Assembly: GCA_965230765.1 (NCBI GenBank)
Contig: CBDDLR010000001.1
Span: 1,798,001-1,862,000 of the forward strand
DNA: 64,000 bases
Reading direction: 5' to 3'
Source: Sunxiuqinia sp965230765
GTDB lineage: Bacteria > Bacteroidota > Bacteroidia > Bacteroidales > Prolixibacteraceae
The position numbers and the translations under genes are program-made. Shown here piece after piece: positions 18,323 through 27,281 of this stretch; position 1 is the stretch's first letter; every line of letters begins with the position of its first letter. A model generated the notes under the pieces. It saw only the letters and a list, made by a program, of their open reading frames with translations. It did not search any database and was not told the origin of the DNA.

Positions 18323-18691
18323 ATGGTAGAACATTTAACCCAAGAAACATTCAAGGAAAAAGTCTTCAATTTTGAACAAAATAAAGATTGGAAATATGAA
18401 GGTAGCGTACCCTGTTTAATTGATTTTTATGCCGATTGGTGTGGTCCATGCAAAATGGTTGCCCCAGTATTGGAAGAGCTTCAAAAAGAATATGGCGATT
18501 CGCTAAAAATATATAAAGTTGACACCGAAGATCAAAAAGAACTTTCGGCGATGTTCGGTATTCAAAGTATTCCATCTCTGCTGTTCGTCCCAAAAGATGG
18601 ACAACCTCAAATGGCACAGGGAGCTTTGCCAAAAGAAACTTTTGAGCAAGCAATCTCTGAAGTATTGAAGGTTGAGAAGCCTGCTAGTTAA
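18323..18691 (+). CDS. trxA: Thioredoxin
   Basis: 122 residues with the active-site WCGPC (Cys40 and Cys43) in DFYADWCGPCKM, and the cis-proline region SIPSL further on. It is a cytosolic disulfide reductase with the usual single-domain length; the N-terminus is about 15 residues longer than the shortest thioredoxins. The gene appears to be a single transcription unit with its own Bacteroidota-type promoter element. It converges on murF, with 15 bases between the stops, and the CCA-adding enzyme is divergent upstream. It could be one of several thioredoxins in the genome; nothing here suggests a specialised partner. Confidence 0.93.
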   Translation: MVEHLTQETFKEKVFNFEQNKDWKYEGSVPCLIDFYADWCGPCKMVAPVLEELQKEYGDSLKIYKVDTEDQKELSAMFGIQSIPSLLFVPKDGQPQMAQGALPKETFEQAISEVLKVEKPAS

Positions 18692-18706
18692 TTTTAGAAT
18701 GGTTTT

Positions 18707-19999
18707 CTAAAGAATACCAAGGATTTTCTCAAGCTGAACGCCCCGTGATCCTTTTATGAGAACGAGGTTTTTCTCCAGGGAATTTTGTTGGTACAGATAT
18801 TCAGAAAGAAGTTCGACATGTTCGAACTTCTTTATTTTTGACCCAGTCGTTGTTCGAAGAAATAGTTTGCCAACCAAATAAACTTCATTAAGGTTTTCGC
18901 CCTCAATTAAATTAACAATGTTCTGATGCTCTTGTGCTGAGTCGCTCCCAAGTTCAAGCATATCACCCAGTATGATCATTTTCTTTGGATGCTTAATGTT
19001 GAAAAAGTTTGTCAAAGAAGCTGCCATGCTTGTAGGGTTAGCATTGTATGCATCCATGATAATACGGTTGGTCCCTTTTGTGACTAGTTGCGAGCGGTTA
19101 TTGCTTGGTTGGTATTCTGCGATTGCCTTTTGTATTTGCAGCGGATCGATATCAAACTCAATACCAACACGGGCTGCAGCTAAAATATTCTCAAAGTTAT
19201 AGGACCCAATCATTTTCGATTTCAAGTATAGCCAACCCTTTGGGAATAGTGTCTTGACAGTTAGGTAGTAGTCTGATTCCTCGGGGAGTCCCCTCAGGTC
19301 AGCATTCTCTGATTTACCGTATGTTTTAAGCTCAAGCCCCTGAGCTTGTTTAACCAATATATCATTGTCAATATTGATAAAACAAGGTCTCTTTTTTTCC
19401 CGAAGGAAATCGTAAAGCTCCGCCTTTGTTTTGATGACACCTTTGAAAGAGCCAAATCCTTCTAAATGCGCTTTCCCAACATTGGTGATCAGCCCAAAAT
19501 CAGGTTCGGCTATTTGGCAGAGAAATGCAATTTCGCCTGGATGATTTGCACCCATTTCAACGATGCCAATTTCAGTCCCTGCATTCATGCTAAGCAAGGT
19601 TAGCGGTACGCCAATGTGGTTATTTAAATTTCCCTGGGTGAACGAAATCGAAAACTTCTTCTTTAGCACGGCAGCAATTAACTCTTTTGTGGTGGTTTTA
19701 CCATTCGAGCCAGTAATGCCAATAATTGGAATCCTGAGCTTATTTCGGTGAAAATTTGCCAATAGCTGAAGTGTGCTTAAAACATCTTCAACCCAAATAT
19801 GATTTGGTTCTTCTTTTAGATTTGTATCATCAACGATGGCATAAGCAGCACCTTTTTCAATTGCTTCGTGCGAAAATTTATTGCCATTGAAATTTGCTCC
19901 TTTTAGGGCAAAATACAACGACCCCTCTTCAATCTTTCTGGTATCAGTAGAAATGATTGGGTGTTTGCAAAAAATCTCGTAAAGCTCTTTGGTATCCAT
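18707..19999 (-). CDS. murF: UDP-N-acetylmuramoyl-tripeptide--D-alanyl-D-alanine ligase (MurF)
   Basis: 430 residues. Joins D-Ala-D-Ala to the UDP-MurNAc-tripeptide, the last cytoplasmic nucleotide step of peptidoglycan synthesis. The N-terminal substrate domain carries STDTR and LYFALKGANFNG. The ATP site is GITGSNGKTTTKEL near residues 94-107, followed by NLNNHIGVPLTLL and the EMGANHPGEI motif near 145-155 that is typical of MurF rather than MurE. It is encoded outside the dcw cluster (44-60 kb), downstream of gldJ on the same strand. A terminator hairpin ends just upstream of its start (20016-20039), so it may have its own regulation or depend on read-through from gldJ. Confidence 0.92.
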   Translation of the reverse strand: MDTKELYEIFCKHPIISTDTRKIEEGSLYFALKGANFNGNKFSHEAIEKGAAYAIVDDTNLKEEPNHIWVEDVLSTLQLLANFHRNKLRIPIIGITGSNGKTTTKELIAAVLKKKFSISFTQGNLNNHIGVPLTLLSMNAGTEIGIVEMGANHPGEIAFLCQIAEPDFGLITNVGKAHLEGFGSFKGVIKTKAELYDFLREKKRPCFINIDNDILVKQAQGLELKTYGKSENADLRGLPEESDYYLTVKTLFPKGWLYLKSKMIGSYNFENILAAARVGIEFDIDPLQIQKAIAEYQPSNNRSQLVTKGTNRIIMDAYNANPTSMAASLTNFFNIKHPKKMIILGDMLELGSDSAQEHQNIVNLIEGENLNEVYLVGKLFLRTTTGSKIKKFEHVELLSEYLYQQNSLEKNLVLIKGSRGVQLEKILGIL

Positions 20000-20015
20000 A
20001 GTTCATAAAAAAGAA

Positions 20016-20039
20016 AACCTCATTTTTTCAAATGAGGTT
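20016..20039 (-). terminator. Terminator or attenuator hairpin between gldJ and murF
   Basis: AACCTCATTT at 20016-20025 pairs with AAATGAGGTT at 20030-20039: a 10-bp stem with a 4-base loop. On the minus strand it is followed by TTCTTTTTT (complement of 20006-20014), the form of an intrinsic terminator for gldJ. Its U tract sits about 10 bases before the murF start codon, close enough to influence ribosome access as well. Confidence 0.75.
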
Positions 20040-20060
20040 CTCATATTTCATTTTGTTGAT

Positions 20061-21527
20061 TTAAAATCCTTCAGGGCTTCCAACACGTGTCATAGCACAA
20101 CGGAAACCAATATCACTTGTAGCATCGTTTTCAGGCATGTACCTGCGTGTGCCCGGAATCAACCAGTAAGGACGGTCTTTCCAAGAACCACCCTTGTATA
20201 CACGTACATCATCTGTAATTAAAGAAGTGAATCCTTCTTCTTCTGGTTTGGCCTGAACATACATATCTTCGGTTTTCAGCTGATCTTTAAGTGCTTTCCA
20301 GTCTTGCCCTTCAATTACCTGCGAGCTGAAATCTCCATCTTTATAGTTGCGGTAGTCTGCAATAGTATCTTGAATCAAGCGTCCAAATTCGTCACGAACC
20401 AGGTTGCCATTTGCATCACGACGATATTGGGTGAACGTATTACCTCGGAAAGGTTGGAACTCATTCACGTCAAGTTGGTTCAACGGACGGTAAACATCGG
20501 CAACCCACTCATTTACATTACCTGCCATACAGAACAAGCCATAATCGTTTGGTTCATAGGAGAAAACAGGTGCAGTAATATCTGCATTATCGTTCAGTGC
20601 TCCAGCCATACCCATCATGTCACCTCGTCCACGGGTGAAGTTGGCCATCATGCGGCCACGCTCTTTTTTGCCATCATTACGTAAGTATGATCCGTTCCAT
20701 GGGTAAAGTTTACGGTCAGTAAGAAGCTCTCCGTCTGAATTACCAATTAAGCCATAAGCGGCGTATTCCCATTCTGCTTCAGTTGGAAGCCTGTAGTCAG
20801 GAAGCAACAATCCATCTTCCCATCTTACACGGCGAGCTTCACCCGCTGCATTCTCTACAGGACGGTTGCCATCAACTCCCTGGTACATTCCGGCAAGGTA
20901 TGTTTTTGTTGTAAACACATTTTGACCACCTTGGGTGTTGTCGTGGTTAATAATACCACGGTCAATTAAAATATGCTCATTAACACGATCGGTTCGCCAT
21001 GCACAGTAATCATTTGCTTGTGTCCAGCTAACACCAACTACAGGATAGTCGCTGTAAGCAGGATGACGCAGATAATTGTTGATGTATGGTTCGTTGTACG
21101 CCAGCTCTTCTCTCCAGACTAATGTATCTGGAAGTGCTTCTGCATATTTTTCAGGATTATTGGGATAAACTCTTTTTAACCAGAAAAGGTATTCGCGGTA
21201 GTCAAGGTTTGAAACTTCTGTTTCATCCATGTAAAATGAGGCAACAGTAACCCTTCTTGGAAGGTTATTCCAGCTGAACATGACATCTTGTTCAACCCTG
21301 CCCATGGTAAACGTACCACCTTCAATAAATACTAAACCGGGTCCAGCGACTTGCATGTAGTCATCATCGGCTTGGAAACCACCGTTCTCGGGGTCGTTGT
21401 AGTTCCAGCCAGTTGACTTGGAAACACCACCACGAGATCCGAATCCGCCACCACCTCTATTGCCTAACAATCCGCAGCCTGCCATTAGGATGGCTAATGC
21501 GAAGAATAATATGGCCTTACATTTCAT
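20061..21527 (-). CDS. gldJ: Gliding/type IX secretion lipoprotein GldJ (SUMF1/FGE domain)
   Basis: 488 residues from the ATG at 21527. A longer frame to 21584 is rejected because a promoter element lies at 21563-21570. The signal ends in the lipobox LMAGC (Cys at about residue 18), so it is an outer- or inner-membrane-anchored lipoprotein. The formylglycine-generating-enzyme-like (SUMF1) fold runs almost the full length, seen in GLVFIEGGTFTMG near 62-74, RLPTEAEWEYAA near 247-258, MAGNVNEWVAD near 330-340, the KGGSWKDRPY region and the terminal DIGFRCAM. GldJ and its paralogue GldK are core components of the type IX system; adjacency to porU/porV matches the Flavobacterium gldJ order and favours GldJ. 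No sulfatase is nearby, so a role as formylglycine enzyme is unlikely. Confidence 0.85.
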   Translation of the reverse strand: MKCKAILFFALAILMAGCGLLGNRGGGGFGSRGGVSKSTGWNYNDPENGGFQADDDYMQVAGPGLVFIEGGTFTMGRVEQDVMFSWNNLPRRVTVASFYMDETEVSNLDYREYLFWLKRVYPNNPEKYAEALPDTLVWREELAYNEPYINNYLRHPAYSDYPVVGVSWTQANDYCAWRTDRVNEHILIDRGIINHDNTQGGQNVFTTKTYLAGMYQGVDGNRPVENAAGEARRVRWEDGLLLPDYRLPTEAEWEYAAYGLIGNSDGELLTDRKLYPWNGSYLRNDGKKERGRMMANFTRGRGDMMGMAGALNDNADITAPVFSYEPNDYGLFCMAGNVNEWVADVYRPLNQLDVNEFQPFRGNTFTQYRRDANGNLVRDEFGRLIQDTIADYRNYKDGDFSSQVIEGQDWKALKDQLKTEDMYVQAKPEEEGFTSLITDDVRVYKGGSWKDRPYWLIPGTRRYMPENDATSDIGFRCAMTRVGSPEGF

Positions 21528-21562
21528 GTTGTTATCGATTTCAGGTTGATTTTTAACATTCA

Positions 21563-21570
21563 CAAATATA
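21563..21570 (-). promoter_or_regulatory. -7 promoter element for gldJ
   Basis: The minus strand reads TATATTTG, an exact TAnnTTTG match. It places the transcript start near 21556, about 30 bases before the 21527 ATG. It also shows that the longer in-frame start at 21584 would lie outside the transcript. Confidence 0.5.
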
Positions 21571-21639
21571 ACTAAATTGTTCAATTCTTATTGTTTGACA
21601 ACTATAAGTTTTTAAGAAGTATTTGTTGAATACTCTTTG

Positions 21640-21647
21640 TACTTTTG
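21640..21647 (+). promoter_or_regulatory. -7 promoter element for porU
   Basis: TACTTTTG matches TAnnTTTG, and a start near 21654 would give a leader of about 100 bases containing a hairpin. The -33 element is not clear: the TTTG at 21622-21625 is only 14 bases away. Confidence 0.4.
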
Positions 21648-21652
21648 TCAGC

Positions 21653-21686
21653 TTCCAGACAATGCTTGTCGGGAATTTTGTTTTTA
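21653..21686 (+). promoter_or_regulatory. Terminator-like hairpin in the porU leader
   Basis: TTCC-a-GACAA (21653-21662) pairs with TTGTC-g-GGAA (21666-21675) around a TGC loop. That is nine base pairs with one A/G mismatch. A T-rich tract (TTTTGTTTTTATT) follows at once. In the proposed transcript this would lie at the very 5' end, as an attenuator or as a stabilising 5' hairpin. Confidence 0.4.
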
Positions 21687-21751
21687 TTAAACTCAAATTT
21701 GGCAACAATATTGCTATGGAACTAACGTTTCTCTTTTTGAACTGTTGAAAT

Positions 21752-24700
21752 ATGCGAATGAAAAACTATATACTTTTAATTGTTTTCTTGTCTTTTTATA
21801 CCGGGTTGATTGCAAAAGATCATTCCCGTAAAATACAGTGGCATAGTGAAATAGAAAATAACTATGCCGGTGCGGTTGCAAGCTTTGATGGCGCCTATAT
21901 TAATGAGTATAACCTCCCCGTTTATATTGAAAATATATCACTTAAAAAAGGAGAACGAATTGAGCTTGTCAATCTTAATTATGAAATCGTTGACATCGAG
22001 AATGACTCACAAATGCTGACTAAACTTCCGGAGAAACTTTCTGTTTTGCCCCAATACGTAAAATCAAATGGTGAGAAGGTTGCTTTGTTGGATTTTATTC
22101 CATTGGTTTACAAAGAAGGTGAATTGAAAAAGCTGGTATCTTTTGATATTAAGATCGTAAATGACCCGGCACTCAAGTCAGCAGAAATACAGAATTCGGT
22201 TGAATGGAAAAGTTCTTCCGTATTAGCTTCGGGCAAATGGGTGAAAGTAAAAACCGATTCAAGGGGTATTTATAAAATTCCATTTAGTGCACTTCAGAAT
22301 GAATATGGTTTCACAAATCCTTCTGAAGTGAAATTATATGGGAATGGTGGTTACATGTTGCCAAAAATGAACGATGATTTTTTCTATGATGACCTGGAGC
22401 AAATAGCCATATGGCATGGAAATGCAAATGGGGAGCAAAATTTATTTTTCTATTCAACAGGTACAGTTAAGTGGGAATGGGATGAAAACGATGAAATGTT
22501 CAGGCATATTCCAAATGATTATTCTGATGTTGCATATTATTACCTGAGCGATGTTGGAACGAGCAAATTCGTTGAGCAACTGCCTGAAGAAACTGCTCAG
22601 CCAACCCACACGATTAATGAGTTTGTTGATTATATCGTTCATGAACAGGATCAACACAACCTAATAGAGTCCGGTAGGAGGTGGTTTGGAGAACAGTTTG
22701 GACAAGGGTATAGCAGAACTGTTTCTTTTACGCTTGAAGATCCATCGCAGAACAATTCTTCAAAGATATTAGTCGAAGCTGCTGCTCGTTCATCAAGTTC
22801 ATCATCTTTAAGTGTTGCAGTTTCTGGTTCAAACCCGGAAGACATAGAATTTCAATCTGTAAACGTTACATCAGTTGAGTCACTTTATGCTGATCTTGAT
22901 TATCGTATATACGATTTTGAAAATCTGTCTAGTTCTTTTGATGTTGGGTTACAGTACAAGGCTTCCAATAATTCATCTTCAGCCTGGCTTGATTTTATAG
23001 TTGTAAATTATACACGTCAATTGAATGTAAATGATCAGCTAATATTTCGGGACAATCAAAGTGTTGGGGGCAACAACGTTACCAGTTATCAGTTAGGTGT
23101 TTCAAATAGCGAGTTGCAAATTTGGGATATTACCGACTATCTAAACCCGAAATCATTGCAGTTTTCGTCACAGGGAAATCAAGTTTCTTTAAAATCTTCA
23201 TCGGAAACGCTGAAAGAGTTTATTGCATTTTATCCGGGTTCACAGTTTCCAGAACCGGAAAAAGTCGAAGATGTTGAAAATCAAAATCTACATGCTTCCA
23301 ATCTAGCCGAATTCATTATTATCACACATCCAAAATTTATTAACCAGGCAAATGAATTAGCCGGGTTTCACAGGCAACTTGATGGAATGGATGTGCAGGT
23401 AGTGCTTCCAGAAAAAATATACAATGAGTTTTCAAGCGGAATACCCGACATTTCAGGTATCCGAAACTTCTTGCGGATGTGTTATGAGAGGAGCAACCCT
23501 GCCGCTGGCTTGAAATACGTTTTGTTTTATGGTGATGGGAGTTTCGATAATAAAGACATTTTGGGGTACGGTAATAATTTAATTCCTACTTATCAATCAG
23601 CTAATTCACTTTTGCCTACTTCATCTTTTGTGACAGATGATTTTTTTGCGTTGCTTGATGAAGGAGAGGGCGAATACAGCGGACTGATTGATTTAGGAAT
23701 AGGGCGCATTCCATGTAGAACAACTGCGGAAGCTGAAACGGTGGTTGATAAGATCAAAAATTATGTCGATACGACCTCTTTAGGTGATTGGCGAAATGTG
23801 GTTTGTTTTATCGGTGATGATGAGGACAATCCTGATTTCGATTATCATACACATGTTAGACAGGCAAATAATTTGGCTAATTATGCAGAAGGACTGAACC
23901 CTGGATTGACATTGGACAAAATATACTTTGATGCATACATTGAAGAAGTAGGTCCTGGTGGACAAAGATATCCAGGTGTTGAGGATGCGATAAAAAATAG
24001 AGTAGATAATGGGGCCTTAATTCTAAATTACACAGGTCATGCTAACACAACTGCAATGTCTGATGAACGGGTGCTTGGGTTAAATGATATTGATAGTTGG
24101 TCAAATTACAATCAATTACCCATTTTTGTTACAGCAACTTGTGAGATAAGCCGCTTTGATCTGGCTGAAGAAAATTCAGCAGGGGAACATATTTTGTTTA
24201 ATCCTAATGGAGGAGGAATAGGGTTGTTTAGTACAACTAGAGTTGTCTTTTCTGGTCCAAACTTTGCAATTAACAAGGAGTTCTATGAGCATGTTTTCAG
24301 CCAGGATGAAAATGGTGAGAATTTGCGTATGGGTGAAATTATGAGGCGAACCAAAAATGGAGTAACTGGAACCAATAAACGAAATTTCACCTTGTTGGGT
24401 GACCCTGCCCTAAAGCTTGCTTATCCAAAGTTTAAGGTGGTAACTGAAACAATAAATGATAAATCAGTTGAAATAGAAACTGACACAATTTCTTCGCTTT
24501 CAACAGTAACAATCAAAGGTTATGTTGCTGATCATTTGGGGAATAAACTCGATGATTTTAATGGAGAACTGATACCCATCGTTTATGATAAAGCACAAAT
24601 GGCAGAAACTTTAGGTAATGGTGGCGAACGACCATTTGAATTCAAAGTTCAAAACAATATTATATATAAAGGGGTTACTTCGGTTTCCGATGGTGACTTC

Positions 24701-25501
24701 GAATTTACGTTCATCGTCCCCAAAGATATTTCATATTCGGTTGCGCCAGGGAAAATAAGTTATTATGCTGATAATGGACAGGATGACGCTCACGGGTATT
24801 CTGAAGATTTTTATATTGGTGGTTCTTCTGGTATTGTGATTGACGATAATGAAGGTCCTGAAATTGAATTGTTTTTGAACGATACTACTTTCCAGGATGG
24901 CGATGTAGTCGGGAAGAATCCAGTCCTGATAGCCAGGGTTTCAGATATTCACGGTATAAATACTGTTGGAACAGGCATTGGACACGATATTACCGCTGTA
25001 ATTGATGATGATTATAGCAATATCATTGTTTTGAATGATTTTTATTTGGCTGATAAAGACAGTTACCAGAGTGGTGAAGTTATTTATCCATTGAGGAACA
25101 TTACTGTTGGCGAGCATACCTTGCGTTTTAAAGTGTGGGATGTGCTGAATAATTCTTCTGAAGTGCTTATCAATTTCAAGGTAACAGCTGATTTGGAGAT
25201 TGTTGATGTATGGTGTTATCCAAACCCGGTAACGGACTACACAAATTTTCAGTTTGCACACAACCGTTCTGATGAAACCATGGATACACGAATTGAAATA
25301 TTTGATATGACAGGTGGTTTGCTGGATGTTGTTTTGCAAAGACAAGGCTCAAGCAGGAATACTAGTTTCCCTATTTTATGGCAAGTGAATAACAGCACCA
25401 TGTTATACCGCAGTGGAACTTATCTTTTTCGCATTACGATTGATGCTGATGATGGCGCATCTGCAAGTAAAACCGGGCGTATGGTAATCTCGAAATATTA
25501 A
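21752..25501 (+). CDS. porU: Type IX secretion sortase PorU (gingipain-like C25 peptidase)
   Basis: 1249 residues with a signal peptide (2-21, ending GLIA). PorU cuts off the C-terminal sorting domain of type IX cargo and attaches the protein to surface glycolipid. The C25 peptidase domain lies in the middle: the catalytic His is H763 in NYTGHANTT and the nucleophile is C797 in FVTATCEISRFD, followed by a typical GIGLFSTTRVV segment. Ig-like strands follow. The last 90 residues resemble a type A sorting domain (WCYPNPVTDY near 1155 and a final GRMVISKY), a feature PorU keeps rather than cleaves. porV follows 115 bases later. The start at 21752 (MRMKNY) could also be the Met at 21758. Confidence 0.92.
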   Translation: MRMKNYILLIVFLSFYTGLIAKDHSRKIQWHSEIENNYAGAVASFDGAYINEYNLPVYIENISLKKGERIELVNLNYEIVDIENDSQMLTKLPEKLSVLPQYVKSNGEKVALLDFIPLVYKEGELKKLVSFDIKIVNDPALKSAEIQNSVEWKSSSVLASGKWVKVKTDSRGIYKIPFSALQNEYGFTNPSEVKLYGNGGYMLPKMNDDFFYDDLEQIAIWHGNANGEQNLFFYSTGTVKWEWDENDEMFRHIPNDYSDVAYYYLSDVGTSKFVEQLPEETAQPTHTINEFVDYIVHEQDQHNLIESGRRWFGEQFGQGYSRTVSFTLEDPSQNNSSKILVEAAARSSSSSSLSVAVSGSNPEDIEFQSVNVTSVESLYADLDYRIYDFENLSSSFDVGLQYKASNNSSSAWLDFIVVNYTRQLNVNDQLIFRDNQSVGGNNVTSYQLGVSNSELQIWDITDYLNPKSLQFSSQGNQVSLKSSSETLKEFIAFYPGSQFPEPEKVEDVENQNLHASNLAEFIIITHPKFINQANELAGFHRQLDGMDVQVVLPEKIYNEFSSGIPDISGIRNFLRMCYERSNPAAGLKYVLFYGDGSFDNKDILGYGNNLIPTYQSANSLLPTSSFVTDDFFALLDEGEGEYSGLIDLGIGRIPCRTTAEAETVVDKIKNYVDTTSLGDWRNVVCFIGDDEDNPDFDYHTHVRQANNLANYAEGLNPGLTLDKIYFDAYIEEVGPGGQRYPGVEDAIKNRVDNGALILNYTGHANTTAMSDERVLGLNDIDSWSNYNQLPIFVTATCEISRFDLAEENSAGEHILFNPNGGGIGLFSTTRVVFSGPNFAINKEFYEHVFSQDENGENLRMGEIMRRTKNGVTGTNKRNFTLLGDPALKLAYPKFKVVTETINDKSVEIETDTISSLSTVTIKGYVADHLGNKLDDFNGELIPIVYDKAQMAETLGNGGERPFEFKVQNNIIYKGVTSVSDGDFEFTFIVPKDISYSVAPGKISYYADNGQDDAHGYSEDFYIGGSSGIVIDDNEGPEIELFLNDTTFQDGDVVGKNPVLIARVSDIHGINTVGTGIGHDITAVIDDDYSNIIVLNDFYLADKDSYQSGEVIYPLRNITVGEHTLRFKVWDVLNNSSEVLINFKVTADLEIVDVWCYPNPVTDYTNFQFAHNRSDETMDTRIEIFDMTGGLLDVVLQRQGSSRNTSFPILWQVNNSTMLYRSGTYLFRITIDADDGASASKTGRMVISKY

Positions 25502-25559
25502 TTTACACTGAAATATACTTTTTAAGATTGTTTTACGTTTTCAATTTTGAGTTTTCAAA

Positions 25560-25591
25560 TTGGGAACTCCAAACATTCGTTTTTATATTTG
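25560..25591 (+). promoter_or_regulatory. Promoter for porV
   Basis: TTG at 25560-25562, 21 bases, then TATATTTG at 25584-25591: both elements and the spacing match the Bacteroidota consensus. The transcript would start near 25598 and decide for the 25617 ATG; the upstream in-frame TTG at 25560 is the -33 box itself. Confidence 0.65.
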
Positions 25592-25616
25592 CAACTCAAT
25601 TTTTGAAAAGAATAAG

Positions 25617-26798
25617 ATGAAAAGAAAATTAGCGATTTTAGCAGCTATAATTGGGCTAGGGATTTTTGCACAAGAAACAATGGCACAGTCTTCTACCACT
25701 GGTGCCAATACAATAGCTACAGGTGTGCCATTTTTAACAATTGCTCCTGACTCAAGGTCTGGTGCAATGGGTGATGCTGGGGTAGCAACTTCTCCAGATA
25801 TCAACTCACAACACTGGAACCCATCTAAATATGCATTTATTGAAAGTGAAATGGGTGTTGGTTTATCTTACACTCCATGGCTTCGAAACCTGGTTGATGA
25901 TATTAATCTGGCATATCTTGTTGGATATAAAAAGCTTGATGATATGCAGACTGTTAGTGCTTCACTAAGATATTTTACATTGGGTGATATTTTTTATACA
26001 ACTGATTGGGGCGAGCCGAATGGGCAACACAGTCCTAATGAGTTTGCTTTTGATATTGCTTACACTCGTTTGTTATCCGACCAATTTTCAGGAGCTGTGG
26101 CTTTAAGATATATAAGATCCGATTTGACTGGTAGTGCTCTGGTTGGAACTACTGAATCATATCCTGGGAACTCTTTCGCAGCTGATATTGCTTTTTATTA
26201 TCAGAATGAATTTCGGGTAAATAGGAGGGAGTCTGTTTTTTCTGCAGGGATCAACATTTCTAATATCGGCTCTAAAATTTCTTACACAGATGATGCTACT
26301 AAAGACTTTATACCTACAAATCTTAAATTAGGATTGGGATATAAAACAGAGATGGATGCCTACAATACAATTGCATTTACTGTTGATATTAATAAGTTAT
26401 TGGTCCCAACCCCGAACTTTGAATTTGATGAGAGTGATCCAGATGATCAAGTTGGAGTAGGCGCCGGGTTTAGTGAGGATAAATCAGTAATCGCAGGTAT
26501 ATTTAGTTCGTTCAATGATGCGCCTGGTGGTTTTAGCGAAGAGCTTCAGGAAATTAGTGTGTCACTTGGCGCTGAATACATCTACAATGAACAATTTGCC
26601 CTTCGTGCCGGGTATTTTTACGAGCATGAAAACAAGGGGAACCGTAAATTCCTAACAGCTGGTGCTGGTTTAAAACTCAATGTATTTGCGCTTGACTTTT
26701 CATACCTTGTGCCAACAGAAAGGAACCACCCACTTGAGAACACATTAAGGTTCTCATTGACATTTGATATTGAAGCATTCGGTCAACAACGTCGTTGA
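25617..26798 (+). CDS. porV: Type IX secretion outer-membrane protein PorV (LptO)
   Basis: 393 residues from the ATG at 25617, with a signal peptide ending ETMAQ (residue 24). PorV is a 14-strand barrel of the FadL type. It carries cargo from the translocon to PorU at the outer surface. The N-terminal region after the signal has the family pattern FLTIAPDSRSGAMGDAG and NSQHWNPSKYAF. Alternating aromatic and polar strands run to the C-terminus, which ends DIEAFGQQRR. porU lies directly upstream, an arrangement conserved in Bacteroidota. The TGA stop overlaps the ATG of ispF, so ispF is probably translated from the same message although porV has its own promoter. Confidence 0.92.
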   Translation: MKRKLAILAAIIGLGIFAQETMAQSSTTGANTIATGVPFLTIAPDSRSGAMGDAGVATSPDINSQHWNPSKYAFIESEMGVGLSYTPWLRNLVDDINLAYLVGYKKLDDMQTVSASLRYFTLGDIFYTTDWGEPNGQHSPNEFAFDIAYTRLLSDQFSGAVALRYIRSDLTGSALVGTTESYPGNSFAADIAFYYQNEFRVNRRESVFSAGINISNIGSKISYTDDATKDFIPTNLKLGLGYKTEMDAYNTIAFTVDINKLLVPTPNFEFDESDPDDQVGVGAGFSEDKSVIAGIFSSFNDAPGGFSEELQEISVSLGAEYIYNEQFALRAGYFYEHENKGNRKFLTAGAGLKLNVFALDFSYLVPTERNHPLENTLRFSLTFDIEAFGQQRR

Positions 26799-27280
26799 TG
26801 AATTTCAGAATAGGATATGGATATGATGTGCACCGCCTTGCTGAAGGGGAAACCCTTTGGCTAGGCGGTGTTCTTGTTCCACACCAAAAAGGAACTGTGG
26901 CGCATTCTGATGGAGATGTGCTAATTCACGCTCTTTGTGATGCGATGCTTGGTGCCGCAAAAATGAGAGATATTGGCTACCATTTCCCAGATACTTCTTC
27001 TGATTTTAAAAATATTGACAGTAAAATCCTTTTGCAAAAAACCAGCGAGTTAATTGCATCTAAAGGATATCGGATAGGTAATGCCGACATCACGATTGCT
27101 GCTCAAAAGCCCAAGCTGAAAGACTCCATTCCTGAAATGGAAAGAACACTTGCTGCTGTTTTGGATGTTGATGAAGAGACGATTTCAGTAAAAGCAACAA
27201 CTACGGAAAAGTTAGGATTTGAGGGGCGCGAAGAAGGCATATCGGTGCATGCGGTTGTGTTGATTGTTAATGAAAATTAG
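26798..27280 (+). CDS. ispF: 2-C-methyl-D-erythritol 2,4-cyclodiphosphate synthase (IspF)
   Basis: 160 residues, starting at the ATG that overlaps the porV stop. Fifth-step enzyme of the non-mevalonate isoprenoid pathway; makes the cyclodiphosphate and releases CMP. Zinc ligands D10, H12 and H44 sit in GYGYDVHRL and HSDGDVLIHALCDAMLGA. The substrate-binding DIGYHFPDT and the family ending KATTTEKLGFEGREEGI are intact. Length is that of the family. The gene follows porV by overlap and precedes a CoA-binding protein by one base, so it lies in a small operon of unrelated functions; the link to secretion seems positional only. Confidence 0.95.
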   Translation: MNFRIGYGYDVHRLAEGETLWLGGVLVPHQKGTVAHSDGDVLIHALCDAMLGAAKMRDIGYHFPDTSSDFKNIDSKILLQKTSELIASKGYRIGNADITIAAQKPKLKDSIPEMERTLAAVLDVDEETISVKATTTEKLGFEGREEGISVHAVVLIVNEN

Positions 27281-27281
27281 A

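Noticed and set aside
21528..21584. Longer gldJ start
   Set aside because: It lies upstream of a perfect -7 promoter element, and the lipoprotein signal starts at 21527.
25560..25616. Longer porV start at a TTG
   Set aside because: The TTG is the -33 box of a consensus promoter, and the -7 box falls within the extra sequence.
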